A stretch of DNA of 11,235 nt from an uncultured Porphyromonadaceae bacterium. GTDB lineage: Bacteria; Bacteroidota; Bacteroidia; Bacteroidales; Muribaculaceae. The notes below the pieces were generated by a model that saw only the letters and a program-made list of their open reading frames with translations, was not told the DNA's origin and did not search any database. Location of the stretch: positions 1 to 11,235 of the forward strand of contig CAMWYV010000014.1 of the NCBI GenBank assembly GCA_947178565.1. Reading direction: 5' to 3'. The translations under genes and the position numbers were made by a program. Below, one piece after another: positions 1 through 8,482 of this stretch (its first letter is position 1; each line of letters starts with the position of its first letter).

Positions 1-32
1 ATTAACAACAGGTAAATATAAACTTTTTTTAC

Positions 33-37
33 AGGGA
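33..37 (+). promoter_or_regulatory. Shine-Dalgarno-like site of the giant secreted protein gene
   Basis: AGGGA sits six bases upstream of the ATG at 44, within a purine-rich stretch. Bacteroidetes genes usually lack such sites, and none of the other five starts in this window has one. This supports the chosen start. Only 43 bases of upstream sequence are present and no convincing promoter is visible in them. Confidence 0.45.
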
Positions 38-43
38 AGAAGT

Positions 44-3000
44 ATGAGAAAATTTTCACTTTTTCTATTCACGCTAATCATCATCTCTCCTTTAGCAAGT
101 GCCTCGGTTGAAGAGGAAGTAGGTATTACATTTACAGGTATTCCAACACCATGGACCCGAGACAGGGCGAAGGAAGTTAACTACGCTTATAGTCTTAAAG
201 ATGGAGAGGAAATAGACAAGCAGTCTTATGTGCCTTATATCACTTACATTTCCAACGGTAAACCTAAAGAAGACGTATATCCTCCCAGTTATTCATCTCT
301 TAATGATATATGTTCTTTCAGAGTCACGCATATCAATGGTGACAGAGGATTCAGTATAAACTTTCAGGGGATTGTAACGGAAACCCCTTATCTTTCTACA
401 AATACAACGGAAAAAATATTGGATTTGTATGAGAAGAAAACATCAACGAATACGGGTCTGTGGTTACAGATGTCACCGAATGAAACTGTACATATGACTA
501 TTGAGTCACTGCAACCTCAGATGGTTATCAAGAAAGTGATTTTTACCCGAAATAAAAACCAGAAATTCACACAATATAATATATCTAATGAAGATCTTAA
601 GGTTCATGTCTCGTTAACAGACGGTATAAAAACTGATGGGGACGTATTTGAAGTGGATGAGGATGGAAATATTGTTTATATTCCCGTTCAGCCGAGAGCT
701 TCGATTACCTTCAGCAGAGCCACCTCCAAAATGGGATATGATTTCCGTTTCGGCAAAATAGCTGTGGTATGGGATAATCCTCTGGAAGCTCCTGTTATTG
801 ATGAATCGGCGATACCTTCTACCGCTCAGTCTGTTCTCACGGGAGTGGCTACTTATTCCTATACTTATATAGAGCGTCCCGCAGTACTTAAGTTCAATAT
901 GCCCGAGGATGCAGTCAAAATGATTTATGTCACAGCCGACAATATTCCTTATGAAAACTGGCGTGAATATGACCCTCAGGTAGGGGTGGTATTGCCTGCC
1001 GACGCTATTTTCAATCAATCTACAAACGTTTATATAGCCGGTGTTGACAGTAATGGTAATATAGGTCTCAAATGTACGGTCAACTGCAGGCGAATCTCAC
1101 CTGAGGCACCTGCTATGCCTGTCCTTATAGGATATACCAAAGCATTTGATTTTGAGAATTTAAACGGATTTGTGAAAATCGTTCCCCTTACAGACTGGAA
1201 GTCACCCGCATCAACTGTTGAGGCAGACGGCAATGCGCTTATCCTGAATTTTATAGAGCCTTATGCCGATGCTATAACCTCGATTACCCACCCCGATATT
1301 ACGGAAAAATCGGTAGGCACGCTTGAATATGCCATCACATCATATCCCACCCCTGATGATAGCACCCCGTTTTTTGAAGCCCGGACATTTGTAGGATCTA
1401 AGGACGAAACGGAAGCTGAAACCTGGGGCAACCAGAATACATGGTTTGTATTCGGTATGCCCGAAAATCAAAAAGAGACACCTAATTTTCCGCTTATCAA
1501 CAGTTCACGACTTATTTTTAACGGCGAAGGGCAGACTCTTACCGAGAATCCGTACATACATCTCCGGGCATATACAACCACGCAAGATGGAGAGAAAGTT
1601 TACAGTCCCGTTCTTACAGTTAAAGTCGTTCGTACTCCACTGAAAGCGCCAGGGATTTCTAAACCGGCAAATGAAAACTATACTTGGATTTCAGGTTCTG
1701 TGCCGCGTATCACATATGCCAAGTCCGCTGATATCAAGGTAACGATACCGGAAGGAGCTCATGAAGGAACGGTAGCTCAATTCAGGTTTGACGGAGGCAG
1801 GGAAGTAAATTCAACACCTCAGTCTGTCACAGACTATCCTGTTCAAAACGGCATCATAACCTTGCCGAACGGTAACGGGCTGGATATGAGTGGTACCGGA
1901 AGACTGTTCGTCAGAACACGTCATGAGAAATTCAACCTGTATAGCCCCTGGTCAATGATAGATGTGGAGCAGATCGAAACCACACCGTTCTATACAGATG
2001 ATTATAATGTTCCCGCCGAAGGATATAGCCAGAATCAGTTGGTTGCTCTTCACGGTGCCGGCGCTACAGGTGACAACAGACTCAGGGTTGTAGATGTGTT
2101 TGAAACTGATGCGGCACTCGAAGCCGGTAAAAACACTTACTACGTATATCTTGAGGATGTGTTGCACAATCCGATCAAACTTGTGGTGAACAACCGCAAT
2201 AACGAGCCGGAAGTATTCAAGACCTACCATAAGCAAGCCGATGGCAAGGACCGCATAATAAATGGTGGAGAAATTATCGGACGTATCGCCTATAGAAATA
2301 ATATCGACGGTAGAAATATCATGCCGGAGATTCTCATCACCCCGATGCCTACCGAGAGCTTCATAAACTATCTGCCGGAAGCTGTTGCCGGAGATTTTCC
2401 AGCTAAATCAGGAGGAACGGAAAATCCGGATATGGAATTTTGTCCCGACCGCACAACTGTTGATGCAACCTGGTTCAATCGCAAGGTGAGAATGCGTGCC
2501 ATTGAAAAAGTAACGGGCACCGACTCCAAAGTGAGAGGTCTGGACGGCACGGAATACACCCTATATACCCGACTGATTCTTCCGGATGAGGATCCGGCAA
2601 ATACTATCGAGGATCAGATTACCGCTATGGAGGATGGCAATACTTATGCGATCACCTGCTATGTCGGTCAGACAAGCGGCTCGATTGCGCTCCTGCCATG
2701 TGAAGATATCATTGAATGTCCGGATACCCCGGAACTCTTCGCTCCAAACCGCTTGACCTCAGAAGGGCTTAACGCTATCTCTCCGGAGCTGAACATTACA
2801 ATTGGTAATATCAGGCATGACAATTTGACCTACTATTGGTCTGTTGGAAATACTCCTGTGGAAAATCCGACCCTTGTAGTACCTGTGATTAATAATGTTC
2901 CCACTATACGTCTCAACACTCTTGACTATCCTGACAATTTCTGTAATTTGTGGGTTTACGTAAAAAATGAGACCGGTCTCTGGACTCTTGAACCTGTGAA

Positions 3001-5776
3001 TGTACCTGTTACATGGCACGACCTCGATGCGACAGTCAAATCTATAGCGGAATTCAAATACATATATCTGCCTGAATTGAATGACCTGCCGCAATCTATA
3101 TACCAGCAGGATACCAAAGTGGTATTTAATGCCAAATATTATGCCCAGTTCAGCCGGGAAGCGGAGGCGGTTGTGGTAGAGGCTACTCCAGAATGGTTAT
3201 ATGTGCGTGACCGTTATCCGACCGACCCTTCTGGCAAATTCACATCGGCAAATTATATCCTTATACACAATGAAGACCAATGGATAAATCCGCATGTGCC
3301 TGTTGGAGAAGATTCCATACGTATGCTTAAATCCGGTGACATCATTACTAATTTTGCACTCCTTCCGGCTGCGAGCCGTCGCGGTAACCTTATCAGCGAA
3401 TCCACCGGATTTGCACTCACGGTATGGTTTCAGGATTCCATTGAAGGGTTCAAGCCGGCGACATCTCCTATAGCAGTGGATTATGAAAACCCTGCCAGCG
3501 AGTCATATTACCGTAACATAGAGCTCGGAGAGAATTGGGAGATGCAGCATATCAATCTTCTAAACGTAAAGGTTAATAAGGAGGGTCCGGACGATGATCC
3601 GGAATATACCCTCGTAGTGGGAGAAGATGATGCCGCGCCGGTTTCGCTCGCATTCGATATTTTTGAAGATTGTCTCAACGGATGGGATAATGCCTACGAC
3701 CCCGAAAATCATGATGCGCTGTATGACATCAAAGGTATCCTTATCAGAAACGAGCATAACAAGGAAAATTCTTCTTATGCTCTGGCTATGATTGACTTTG
3801 ATACGAATAACGGTCAGGTGGCTAACCCGAATCTCTTCATAACTGAGGCTATCGATAAGAACGCTGATGTGCAGCAATTTGTCAACGAACTCAAAATCAA
3901 TATCGAACATGAGGAGGGAACCAAAGTATTTTACTCTACAAACGGGCTTGATCCCAGAACCAATGTCTCTGCAAGAATAGCGTATGATGAAAAGCCATTC
4001 ACATACAATATTCCCAACGGGCAGGATCGTGTTACAATCAAAGCATACGCTTATAAGGCTGGTAAGAAACCGAGCGCCACAGTCAGCCGCATATTTGTAA
4101 GAAACAGCACCGAGGTGCAGTATATCCTCAATTACCTTGACCTCGCGAGAGCCGGGCGCAATTACCGTTTCACTTCAAATCTCAAGATAATTGCTACCGG
4201 AGGTCACTATATGTTCCTCGCGGGTTCGATGGGTAATTTCTTACCCGTTTATAATGAGGAGGGATGGGACAGCATATTCAGGGCTGGCAGATATGTGACA
4301 GACTTCACCGTCGGCTATAAGGTTGATGACCACGGCAACCGTATCGCTATGGCAACCGGTCATATGTCAACCTTCAATAAAATCACCAGCCCGAAGTGGG
4401 AAGGGGATAAACAAACTCCCGAGGCTGATCAGTTCCACGCTCAGCCCGATACCATTACCGCAATTTCCCCGCAGTATCATGTAAACAGGCTCGTCACTCT
4501 GATGAATGTTACTGTAAACAAAAAAACTACATCGGCACCGGTTGAGAATGAAGAGCTATGGACCATATCAGAACCACAGACCGGTTCCGCTCATTCCATG
4601 ATGGTCGGACGACTCGGAAAGGTGGACGTTAGCCATAAAGATGACAAGGGTAACGACATACCTGAAGATTTTATTGACGGCGGCGCTTATAATCTCACCG
4701 GTTTCGTGATGCTCGGTGAGCCGACACGAGCCGGAGAAATAGAGTTCTGGCCTCTAAAGGCGGACAGGGTCACACGTACTGGCAGAGCCATGGCGGAAAT
4801 CACAAATACCATGACGCAGATTACCCAGGAAAACGGTGATATTATAGCCGACTTCTACGGCACAGCCACAGTAACCCTTGACAATAAAGACCGGAACACT
4901 ACAATCTACTATATGATCGACAGCCATAATGAGGAGCTGAGCAACGCTGTTTGGTACACTTATCAACACCCGATTCTCATCAACAGCAGTGAGGTCATAA
5001 GAGTGAAATGTCAGGCGCCCGGATTTGCTGAGAGCAATATGATCATCATCACTCTCAACAAGGTGGAACAGACCGGAAATGTAAGTTTCAACGTAACCTC
5101 GGAATATGGCAAGACTACCGTTCGTCTCTCAGCAGAGGAGGGTGCCGCTATATACTATGGCAGAAACGATCCCTCTTGCCGAAGCAGGTACTACTCAAGT
5201 ACCCCGCTTGTATTTACACAGGGAACGGTGCTCTATGCACGCGCCCAGGTTCCAGGTAAGCCCATGGGAGCTGTGTCTCAGCTCCATGTTATGGTTGTCG
5301 GAGGCTCTACAAGCACAGTGAGCGGAAAGGTGAAGTTTGAACTGGATGACAGTGAAAACGGAAGTAAACTTGTCAAGATTTCTCCCGTTGACGATCTAGC
5401 CGCCGGCTCATACACCATCTACTATACCACCGAGAGCGGCGTACCTTTCTCGATAGACGCTTGGACCAGATATAATGGCGCATTCGAGCTCACTCACAGC
5501 ACAACACTTCTTGCCGTGCTGATGGAGAATGACAAGCCTGTCGGCGAAGTGTCGGAAACCTATGTGTTTGTTGCAGAAATCACAGGAATTGACGGTGTCG
5601 GATCAGAAGACCGCGTCGAGAACGCCGTGAGAGTGGTAGGTTCTGACATCATCGCTCCCGAAAACTCTCAGGTATTTGACATTACCGGTCGTCGGGTAAA
5701 TCCTGTAGCTCTGCCCCGGGGCATCTACATTGTCACAGTTCCCCGTGCAAAAGCCCTCAAAGTAAAAATCGACTGA
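44..5776 (+). CDS. Giant secreted multidomain protein with CHB_HEX_C-like and OB-like modules and a T9SS-type C-terminus
   Basis: This encodes 1,910 residues. Residues 1-20 form a Sec signal peptide (basic MRK, hydrophobic core, ASA just before the likely cut after A20). Residues about 21-240 are a beta-rich region I do not recognise. Residues about 243-995 look like successive Ig/fibronectin-like modules, for example one ending NVYIAGVDSNGNIG. Two OB-fold-like units follow (about 996-1262 and 1359-1577), separated by a chitobiase/hexosaminidase C-terminal-like module (about 1282-1355, with VFYSTNGLDP). Three more such modules lie at about 1583-1674, 1683-1754 and 1763-1844. The tail (about 1867-1910) contains VFDITGRRV and LPRGIYIV, matching the T9SS type A sorting pattern, so export across the outer membrane and surface attachment or release is inferred. 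I see no catalytic motif; an adhesin, glycan-binding or scaffold role is possible but unproven. The gene is a single transcription unit ended by the terminator at 5802. Its first kilobase is clearly more AT-rich than the rest. Confidence 0.85.
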   Translation: MRKFSLFLFTLIIISPLASASVEEEVGITFTGIPTPWTRDRAKEVNYAYSLKDGEEIDKQSYVPYITYISNGKPKEDVYPPSYSSLNDICSFRVTHINGDRGFSINFQGIVTETPYLSTNTTEKILDLYEKKTSTNTGLWLQMSPNETVHMTIESLQPQMVIKKVIFTRNKNQKFTQYNISNEDLKVHVSLTDGIKTDGDVFEVDEDGNIVYIPVQPRASITFSRATSKMGYDFRFGKIAVVWDNPLEAPVIDESAIPSTAQSVLTGVATYSYTYIERPAVLKFNMPEDAVKMIYVTADNIPYENWREYDPQVGVVLPADAIFNQSTNVYIAGVDSNGNIGLKCTVNCRRISPEAPAMPVLIGYTKAFDFENLNGFVKIVPLTDWKSPASTVEADGNALILNFIEPYADAITSITHPDITEKSVGTLEYAITSYPTPDDSTPFFEARTFVGSKDETEAETWGNQNTWFVFGMPENQKETPNFPLINSSRLIFNGEGQTLTENPYIHLRAYTTTQDGEKVYSPVLTVKVVRTPLKAPGISKPANENYTWISGSVPRITYAKSADIKVTIPEGAHEGTVAQFRFDGGREVNSTPQSVTDYPVQNGIITLPNGNGLDMSGTGRLFVRTRHEKFNLYSPWSMIDVEQIETTPFYTDDYNVPAEGYSQNQLVALHGAGATGDNRLRVVDVFETDAALEAGKNTYYVYLEDVLHNPIKLVVNNRNNEPEVFKTYHKQADGKDRIINGGEIIGRIAYRNNIDGRNIMPEILITPMPTESFINYLPEAVAGDFPAKSGGTENPDMEFCPDRTTVDATWFNRKVRMRAIEKVTGTDSKVRGLDGTEYTLYTRLILPDEDPANTIEDQITAMEDGNTYAITCYVGQTSGSIALLPCEDIIECPDTPELFAPNRLTSEGLNAISPELNITIGNIRHDNLTYYWSVGNTPVENPTLVVPVINNVPTIRLNTLDYPDNFCNLWVYVKNETGLWTLEPVNVPVTWHDLDATVKSIAEFKYIYLPELNDLPQSIYQQDTKVVFNAKYYAQFSREAEAVVVEATPEWLYVRDRYPTDPSGKFTSANYILIHNEDQWINPHVPVGEDSIRMLKSGDIITNFALLPAASRRGNLISESTGFALTVWFQDSIEGFKPATSPIAVDYENPASESYYRNIELGENWEMQHINLLNVKVNKEGPDDDPEYTLVVGEDDAAPVSLAFDIFEDCLNGWDNAYDPENHDALYDIKGILIRNEHNKENSSYALAMIDFDTNNGQVANPNLFITEAIDKNADVQQFVNELKINIEHEEGTKVFYSTNGLDPRTNVSARIAYDEKPFTYNIPNGQDRVTIKAYAYKAGKKPSATVSRIFVRNSTEVQYILNYLDLARAGRNYRFTSNLKIIATGGHYMFLAGSMGNFLPVYNEEGWDSIFRAGRYVTDFTVGYKVDDHGNRIAMATGHMSTFNKITSPKWEGDKQTPEADQFHAQPDTITAISPQYHVNRLVTLMNVTVNKKTTSAPVENEELWTISEPQTGSAHSMMVGRLGKVDVSHKDDKGNDIPEDFIDGGAYNLTGFVMLGEPTRAGEIEFWPLKADRVTRTGRAMAEITNTMTQITQENGDIIADFYGTATVTLDNKDRNTTIYYMIDSHNEELSNAVWYTYQHPILINSSEVIRVKCQAPGFAESNMIIITLNKVEQTGNVSFNVTSEYGKTTVRLSAEEGAAIYYGRNDPSCRSRYYSSTPLVFTQGTVLYARAQVPGKPMGAVSQLHVMVVGGSTSTVSGKVKFELDDSENGSKLVKISPVDDLAAGSYTIYYTTESGVPFSIDAWTRYNGAFELTHSTTLLAVLMENDKPVGEVSETYVFVAEITGIDGVGSEDRVENAVRVVGSDIIAPENSQVFDITGRRVNPVALPRGIYIVTVPRAKALKVKID
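3029..3829 (+). repeat. OB-like protein repeat, copy 1 (residues about 996-1262)
   Basis: This is the first of two diverged repeat units in the giant protein. Shared landmarks with copy 2, in the same order, are DIITNF (near residue 1099), INLLNVKVNK (1170) and YDIKGILIRNE (1227). Similar long units alternate with CHB_HEX_C modules in other large secreted Bacteroidales proteins, where they resemble OB folds. The fold is inferred from the pattern of strands. Boundaries are approximate and the repeat is visible only at protein level. Confidence 0.5.
4118..4774 (+). repeat. OB-like protein repeat, copy 2 (residues about 1359-1577)
   Basis: This is the second unit, directly after the first CHB_HEX_C-like module. 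Landmarks matching copy 1 are YVTDFTV (near residue 1417), LVTLMNVTVNK (1483) and YNLTGFVMLGE (1549). Distances between landmarks are close to those in copy 1 (about 67 and 64 residues, against 72 and 57), which supports true homology. Copy 2 is shorter before its first landmark, so its N-terminal part has lost, or copy 1 has gained, sequence. Confidence 0.5.
4790..5575 (+). repeat. Three tandem CHB_HEX_C-like beta modules (residues about 1583-1844)
   Basis: Three consecutive modules of about 70-90 residues share the layout of the chitobiase/hexosaminidase C-terminal domain: a strand ending in a tyrosine pair (TIYYMID, AIYYGRND, TIYYTTES), a loop where the family usually has a DG-P-type turn, then a strand such as LYARAQVPG or LLAVLMEND corresponding to the usual 'vkAvA' strand. 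They are diverged, with no near-identical DNA. A fourth, more typical copy lies upstream at residues 1282-1355 (VFYSTNGLDP, VTIKAYAYKAG). In this family such modules are thought to be structural or binding, not catalytic. Confidence 0.55.
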
Positions 5777-5801
5777 TTAAGAACTGACCGATAGAAATTC
5801 G

Positions 5802-5836
5802 AAAGCGGGAAGGTCTCAAAGTCTTTCCCGCTTTTT
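5802..5836 (+). terminator. Intrinsic terminator of the giant protein gene
   Basis: A ten-base-pair perfect stem (AAAGCGGGAA at 5802-5811 with TTCCCGCTTT at 5825-5834) is extended by a G-T and a G-C pair across the loop. It runs into a TTTTT tract at 5832-5836. It starts 25 bases after the stop codon at 5776 and separates the giant protein gene from the ruvB transcription unit. Confidence 0.9.
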
Positions 5837-5882
5837 GCATCCATTAAACTTACGACTGGCTGCTGCCGGCTCCCGACTGTTA

Positions 5883-5913
5883 TTGTGTTTCTCGGATTTT
5901 GTCACTATTTTTG
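5883..5913 (+). promoter_or_regulatory. Bacteroidetes-type promoter of the ruvB operon
   Basis: TTG at 5883-5885 and TATTTTTG at 5906-5913 are separated by 20 bases. They match the -33 TTG and -7 TAnnTTTG elements of the primary sigma factor in Bacteroidetes. Transcription would begin around 5917-5920, giving a leader of only about 11-14 bases before the ATG at 5931. The position between a terminator and a gene start adds support. Confidence 0.7.
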
Positions 5914-5930
5914 TGCAAAACATTTCCCGA

Positions 5931-6962
5931 ATGACTGAAGAAGATTTCGACATACGCGCGGCGAGAAACCCCGGTTCTGACCGCGAGAAAGATATTGAAA
6001 AGGCGCTTCGACCATCGGAATTCGACTCTTTCAGCGGGCAGGACAAAATTGTTGAAAATCTCAAAGTTTTTGTCGCTGCTGCAAAACTCAGAGGCGAAGC
6101 CCTTGACCACCTTCTGCTGCACGGGCCTCCCGGACTCGGCAAAACTACTCTCAGCGGTATTATCGCAAACGAACTCGGAGTGGGATTTAAAGTCACCTCT
6201 GGACCGGTGCTCGACAAGCCCGGAGACCTTGCCGGCATTCTCACATCGCTTGAAGAAAATGATGTGCTTTTTATCGATGAGATTCATCGCCTCAGCCCCG
6301 TGGTTGAAGAGTATCTTTATTCGGCGATGGAGGACTATCGCATCGACATCATGATTGATAAAGGTCCCGGTGCGCGAAGCGTTCAGCTCACTCTTGCCCC
6401 TTTCACTCTCGTCGGTGCGACAACCCGCAGCGGTCTCCTTACCTCGCCGCTCAGGGCACGTTTCGGTATTAATTGCCACCTTGAATACTATGACCACGAG
6501 GTGCTGAAATCAATCATTCTGCGCTCTGCCGGACTCCTCGGCGTGGATTGTCAGCCGGAAGCCGCCAAGGAGATAGCTCTCAGAAGCCGAGGCACCCCGC
6601 GAATTGCCAACGCCCTGTTGCGACGTGTGCGTGACTTCGCCCAGGTGAAAGGTTCGGGGGTCATAGACCCCGCCATAGCCCGATATGCGCTTGAAGCACT
6701 CAATATAGACAAATATGGGCTTGATGAGATTGACAATAAGATTCTCACCACAATAATCACAAAGTTCAAAGGAGGACCGGTAGGACTCGCAACAATTGCT
6801 ACCGCTCTCGGAGAAGATCCGGGTACGGTAGAGGAGGTATATGAACCGTTTCTGATCAAGGAAGGCTTTATCAAGCGCACTCCACGCGGTCGTGAGGTCA
6901 CGGAGCTTGCCTATATCCATCTCGGGCACACTCCATCATCCTCTTCACCGTCTCTTTTCTGA
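5931..6962 (+). CDS. ruvB: Holliday junction branch migration DNA helicase RuvB
   Basis: RuvB is the AAA+ hexameric motor that, with RuvA, drives branch migration of Holliday junctions in recombination and repair in the cytoplasm. The product has 343 residues, normal for the family. Visible motifs are Walker [10 protein letters not shown] (65-73), Walker B LFIDEIH (113-119), sensor 1 GATTRSG (162-168), the LRARFG segment carrying the arginine finger (174-179), sensor 2 [17 protein letters not shown] (221-237) and the C-terminal winged-helix region from about 257 ([16 protein letters not shown]). The reading frame is open further upstream, to a TTG at 5835, but that codon lies inside the terminator and upstream of the promoter. 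The ATG at 5931 gives the usual family N-terminus. No ruvA or ruvC is adjacent. It is the first gene of the inferred operon, and the flippase gene follows after 20 bases. Confidence 0.97.
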   Translation: MTEEDFDIRAARNPGSDREKDIEKALRPSEFDSFSGQDKIVENLKVFVAAAKLRGEALDHLLLHGPPGLGKTTLSGIIANELGVGFKVTSGPVLDKPGDLAGILTSLEENDVLFIDEIHRLSPVVEEYLYSAMEDYRIDIMIDKGPGARSVQLTLAPFTLVGATTRSGLLTSPLRARFGINCHLEYYDHEVLKSIILRSAGLLGVDCQPEAAKEIALRSRGTPRIANALLRRVRDFAQVKGSGVIDPAIARYALEALNIDKYGLDEIDNKILTTIITKFKGGPVGLATIATALGEDPGTVEEVYEPFLIKEGFIKRTPRGREVTELAYIHLGHTPSSSSPSLF

Positions 6963-6982
6963 ACCAACAAGATATATCACGC

Positions 6983-8470
6983 ATGGCATCTGTCAAAAGC
7001 CTCGCCAAAGATACCGCCGTTTACGGTCTCAGCAGCATCATAGGAAGATTTCTAAACTGGCTGCTTGTACCGCTATACACCAATATGTTCGTGCAGTCGG
7101 AATATGGTGTGGTTACCTATGTCTATACTATCGTGGCGGTTGCGCTTATAATCCTTACCTATGGAATGGAGACCGGATTTTTCCGGTTTGCCAATCATGA
7201 GCGATATACCGACCCCATGGAGGTATATTCCACAGCAATGACCTCTATTGCCGTATCTTCCACCGCTTTTTTCGCTTTGGTATTGTTGTTTCTTCATCCC
7301 GTGAGCGTGGCAATGGAGTGTGGCAGCCGTCCGGAATTTACAGTCATCATGGCTGCTACCGTCGCGCTGGATGCTTTCACGGCACTCCCTTTCTCCTATC
7401 TGCGCTACAAGCGCCGACCATATCGCTTTGCCGCGCTGAAACTCATCGGCATAGCCCTGAATATCGGATTCAATCTGTTTTTCATCCTCATCTGCCCCTG
7501 GCTATGGGAGGAAGCTCCGGGCACAATCGAGTGGTTTTATAACCCTGAATTCGGCATAGGATACATATTCCTCGCAAACCTTATCAGCTCGGCGGTGACT
7601 TTTCTTCTGCTTATTCCGGATTTCACCGGATTTCGCTGGAAATGGAACACAGCTCTGTGGCGAGAGATGCTTGCATACTCTTTTCCCCTGCTTGTGCTCG
7701 GCATTGCTGGAGTGATGAATCAGACTCTCGGGCAGCTCCTGTTGCCGTGGATTCTGCCGGACAAGGCGGACGCTATGGCACAGCTCGGTATTTATGGCGC
7801 AAACTATAAGATAGCGATTGTCATGGTAATGTTTATCCAGGCATTCAGGTTTGCTTACGAACCTTTCATTTTTGCCCAGAACAAGACCGCGGGGGCAGAT
7901 TCAAATGTTGCTTTCCGTCAGGCAATGAAATATTTTGTCATCTTCGCGATGGTTATATTTCTCGGAGTGATGTATTACCTCGATTTTCTGCGTCATTTCA
8001 TATCGTCAGCATATTTCAGCGGACTGAAAGTCGTGCCGGTGCTTATGCTTGCCGAATTTTTCTTCGGAGTGTTCTTCAACCTCTCACTCTGGTATAAGTT
8101 GACAGACAAAACTATCTGGGGCACATGGTTCTCGCTGATCGGACTTGCGGTGACTCTTATACTTAATATAATTCTGGTGCCCCGTATCGGCTATATGGGA
8201 TGCGCGTGGGCGGCGTTTGCCTGTTATGGTACCATGATGCTGCTCTCTTATATCATAGGCAAGAAAAAATACCCCATAGGCTACGATGTGAAATCTATAC
8301 TGATCTACTTTTTCATAGCCCTTGCGCTATGGGGAGTAGCGGTTCTGTTCACTGCGCAGTCGCAGTGGGTCAATATTCCTGTCCGTACCCTCCTTCTCAT
8401 ACTGTTCATTCTCTTTGTACTGAAGCGTGAGAAGCTGACGGTTTCTCAGCTTATTCCACTAAAAAAATAA
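6983..8470 (+). CDS. Lipid-linked oligosaccharide flippase (Wzx-like, polysaccharide biosynthesis protein)
   Basis: This 495-residue polytopic membrane protein has about 14 hydrophobic helices, estimated at 12-32, 42-62, 83-105, 119-140, 148-172, 190-212, 229-248, 268-290, 315-335, 350-370, 378-400, 404-425, 436-457 and 466-481. Length, helix number and the N-terminal pattern (a short basic start, YGLSSIIGRFLNWLLVPLYT, then SEYGVVTYVYT) fit the polysaccharide synthesis branch of the MOP/MVF superfamily, which flips undecaprenyl-linked sugars across the inner membrane. The substrate cannot be read from the sequence. The ATG at 6983 has no Shine-Dalgarno site, as is usual in this phylum. It lies 20 bases after ruvB and 12 before the DUF389 gene. 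It is not inside a recognisable capsule or O-antigen cluster, so it may serve a housekeeping glycan. As I recall, a flippase next to ruvB recurs in Bacteroidales. Confidence 0.88.
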   Translation: MASVKSLAKDTAVYGLSSIIGRFLNWLLVPLYTNMFVQSEYGVVTYVYTIVAVALIILTYGMETGFFRFANHERYTDPMEVYSTAMTSIAVSSTAFFALVLLFLHPVSVAMECGSRPEFTVIMAATVALDAFTALPFSYLRYKRRPYRFAALKLIGIALNIGFNLFFILICPWLWEEAPGTIEWFYNPEFGIGYIFLANLISSAVTFLLLIPDFTGFRWKWNTALWREMLAYSFPLLVLGIAGVMNQTLGQLLLPWILPDKADAMAQLGIYGANYKIAIVMVMFIQAFRFAYEPFIFAQNKTAGADSNVAFRQAMKYFVIFAMVIFLGVMYYLDFLRHFISSAYFSGLKVVPVLMLAEFFFGVFFNLSLWYKLTDKTIWGTWFSLIGLAVTLILNIILVPRIGYMGCAWAAFACYGTMMLLSYIIGKKKYPIGYDVKSILIYFFIALALWGVAVLFTAQSQWVNIPVRTLLLILFILFVLKREKLTVSQLIPLKK

Positions 8471-8482
8471 TAGTCGGCTGAT

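Noticed and set aside
19..30. TAAACTTTTTTT as a possible promoter of the giant gene.
   Set aside because: It matches only the TA and part of the T run of TAnnTTTG, and too little upstream sequence is present to see a -33 element.
3560..3910. Open frames on the minus strand, here and at 614-1018, 5816-6497 and 6510-6929, of 110-205 codons.
   Set aside because: They lie opposite well-supported genes, their translations show no domain-like pattern, and they have no promoter or start context. They are shadows of the + strand genes.
4231..4246. Perfect inverted repeat GGGTAA-N4-TTACCC, with the same stem again at 9373-9388 in an unrelated gene (both with AT before and G after).
   Set aside because: Both lie inside coding sequence in the same frame (MGNFLPV and MGKVLPA). 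Roughly three 6-base stems with a 4-base loop are expected by chance in 11 kb (another is at 2582-2597). There is no T tract or regulatory position.
5835..5930. N-terminal extension of RuvB by 32 residues from a TTG.
   Set aside because: The TTG is in the terminator T tract and the stretch contains the promoter. The ATG at 5931 gives the standard family length.
5931..8470. RuvB and the flippase as a functional pair linking recombination and glycan export.
   Set aside because: Adjacency fits a shared housekeeping transcript. Nothing in either protein suggests interaction.
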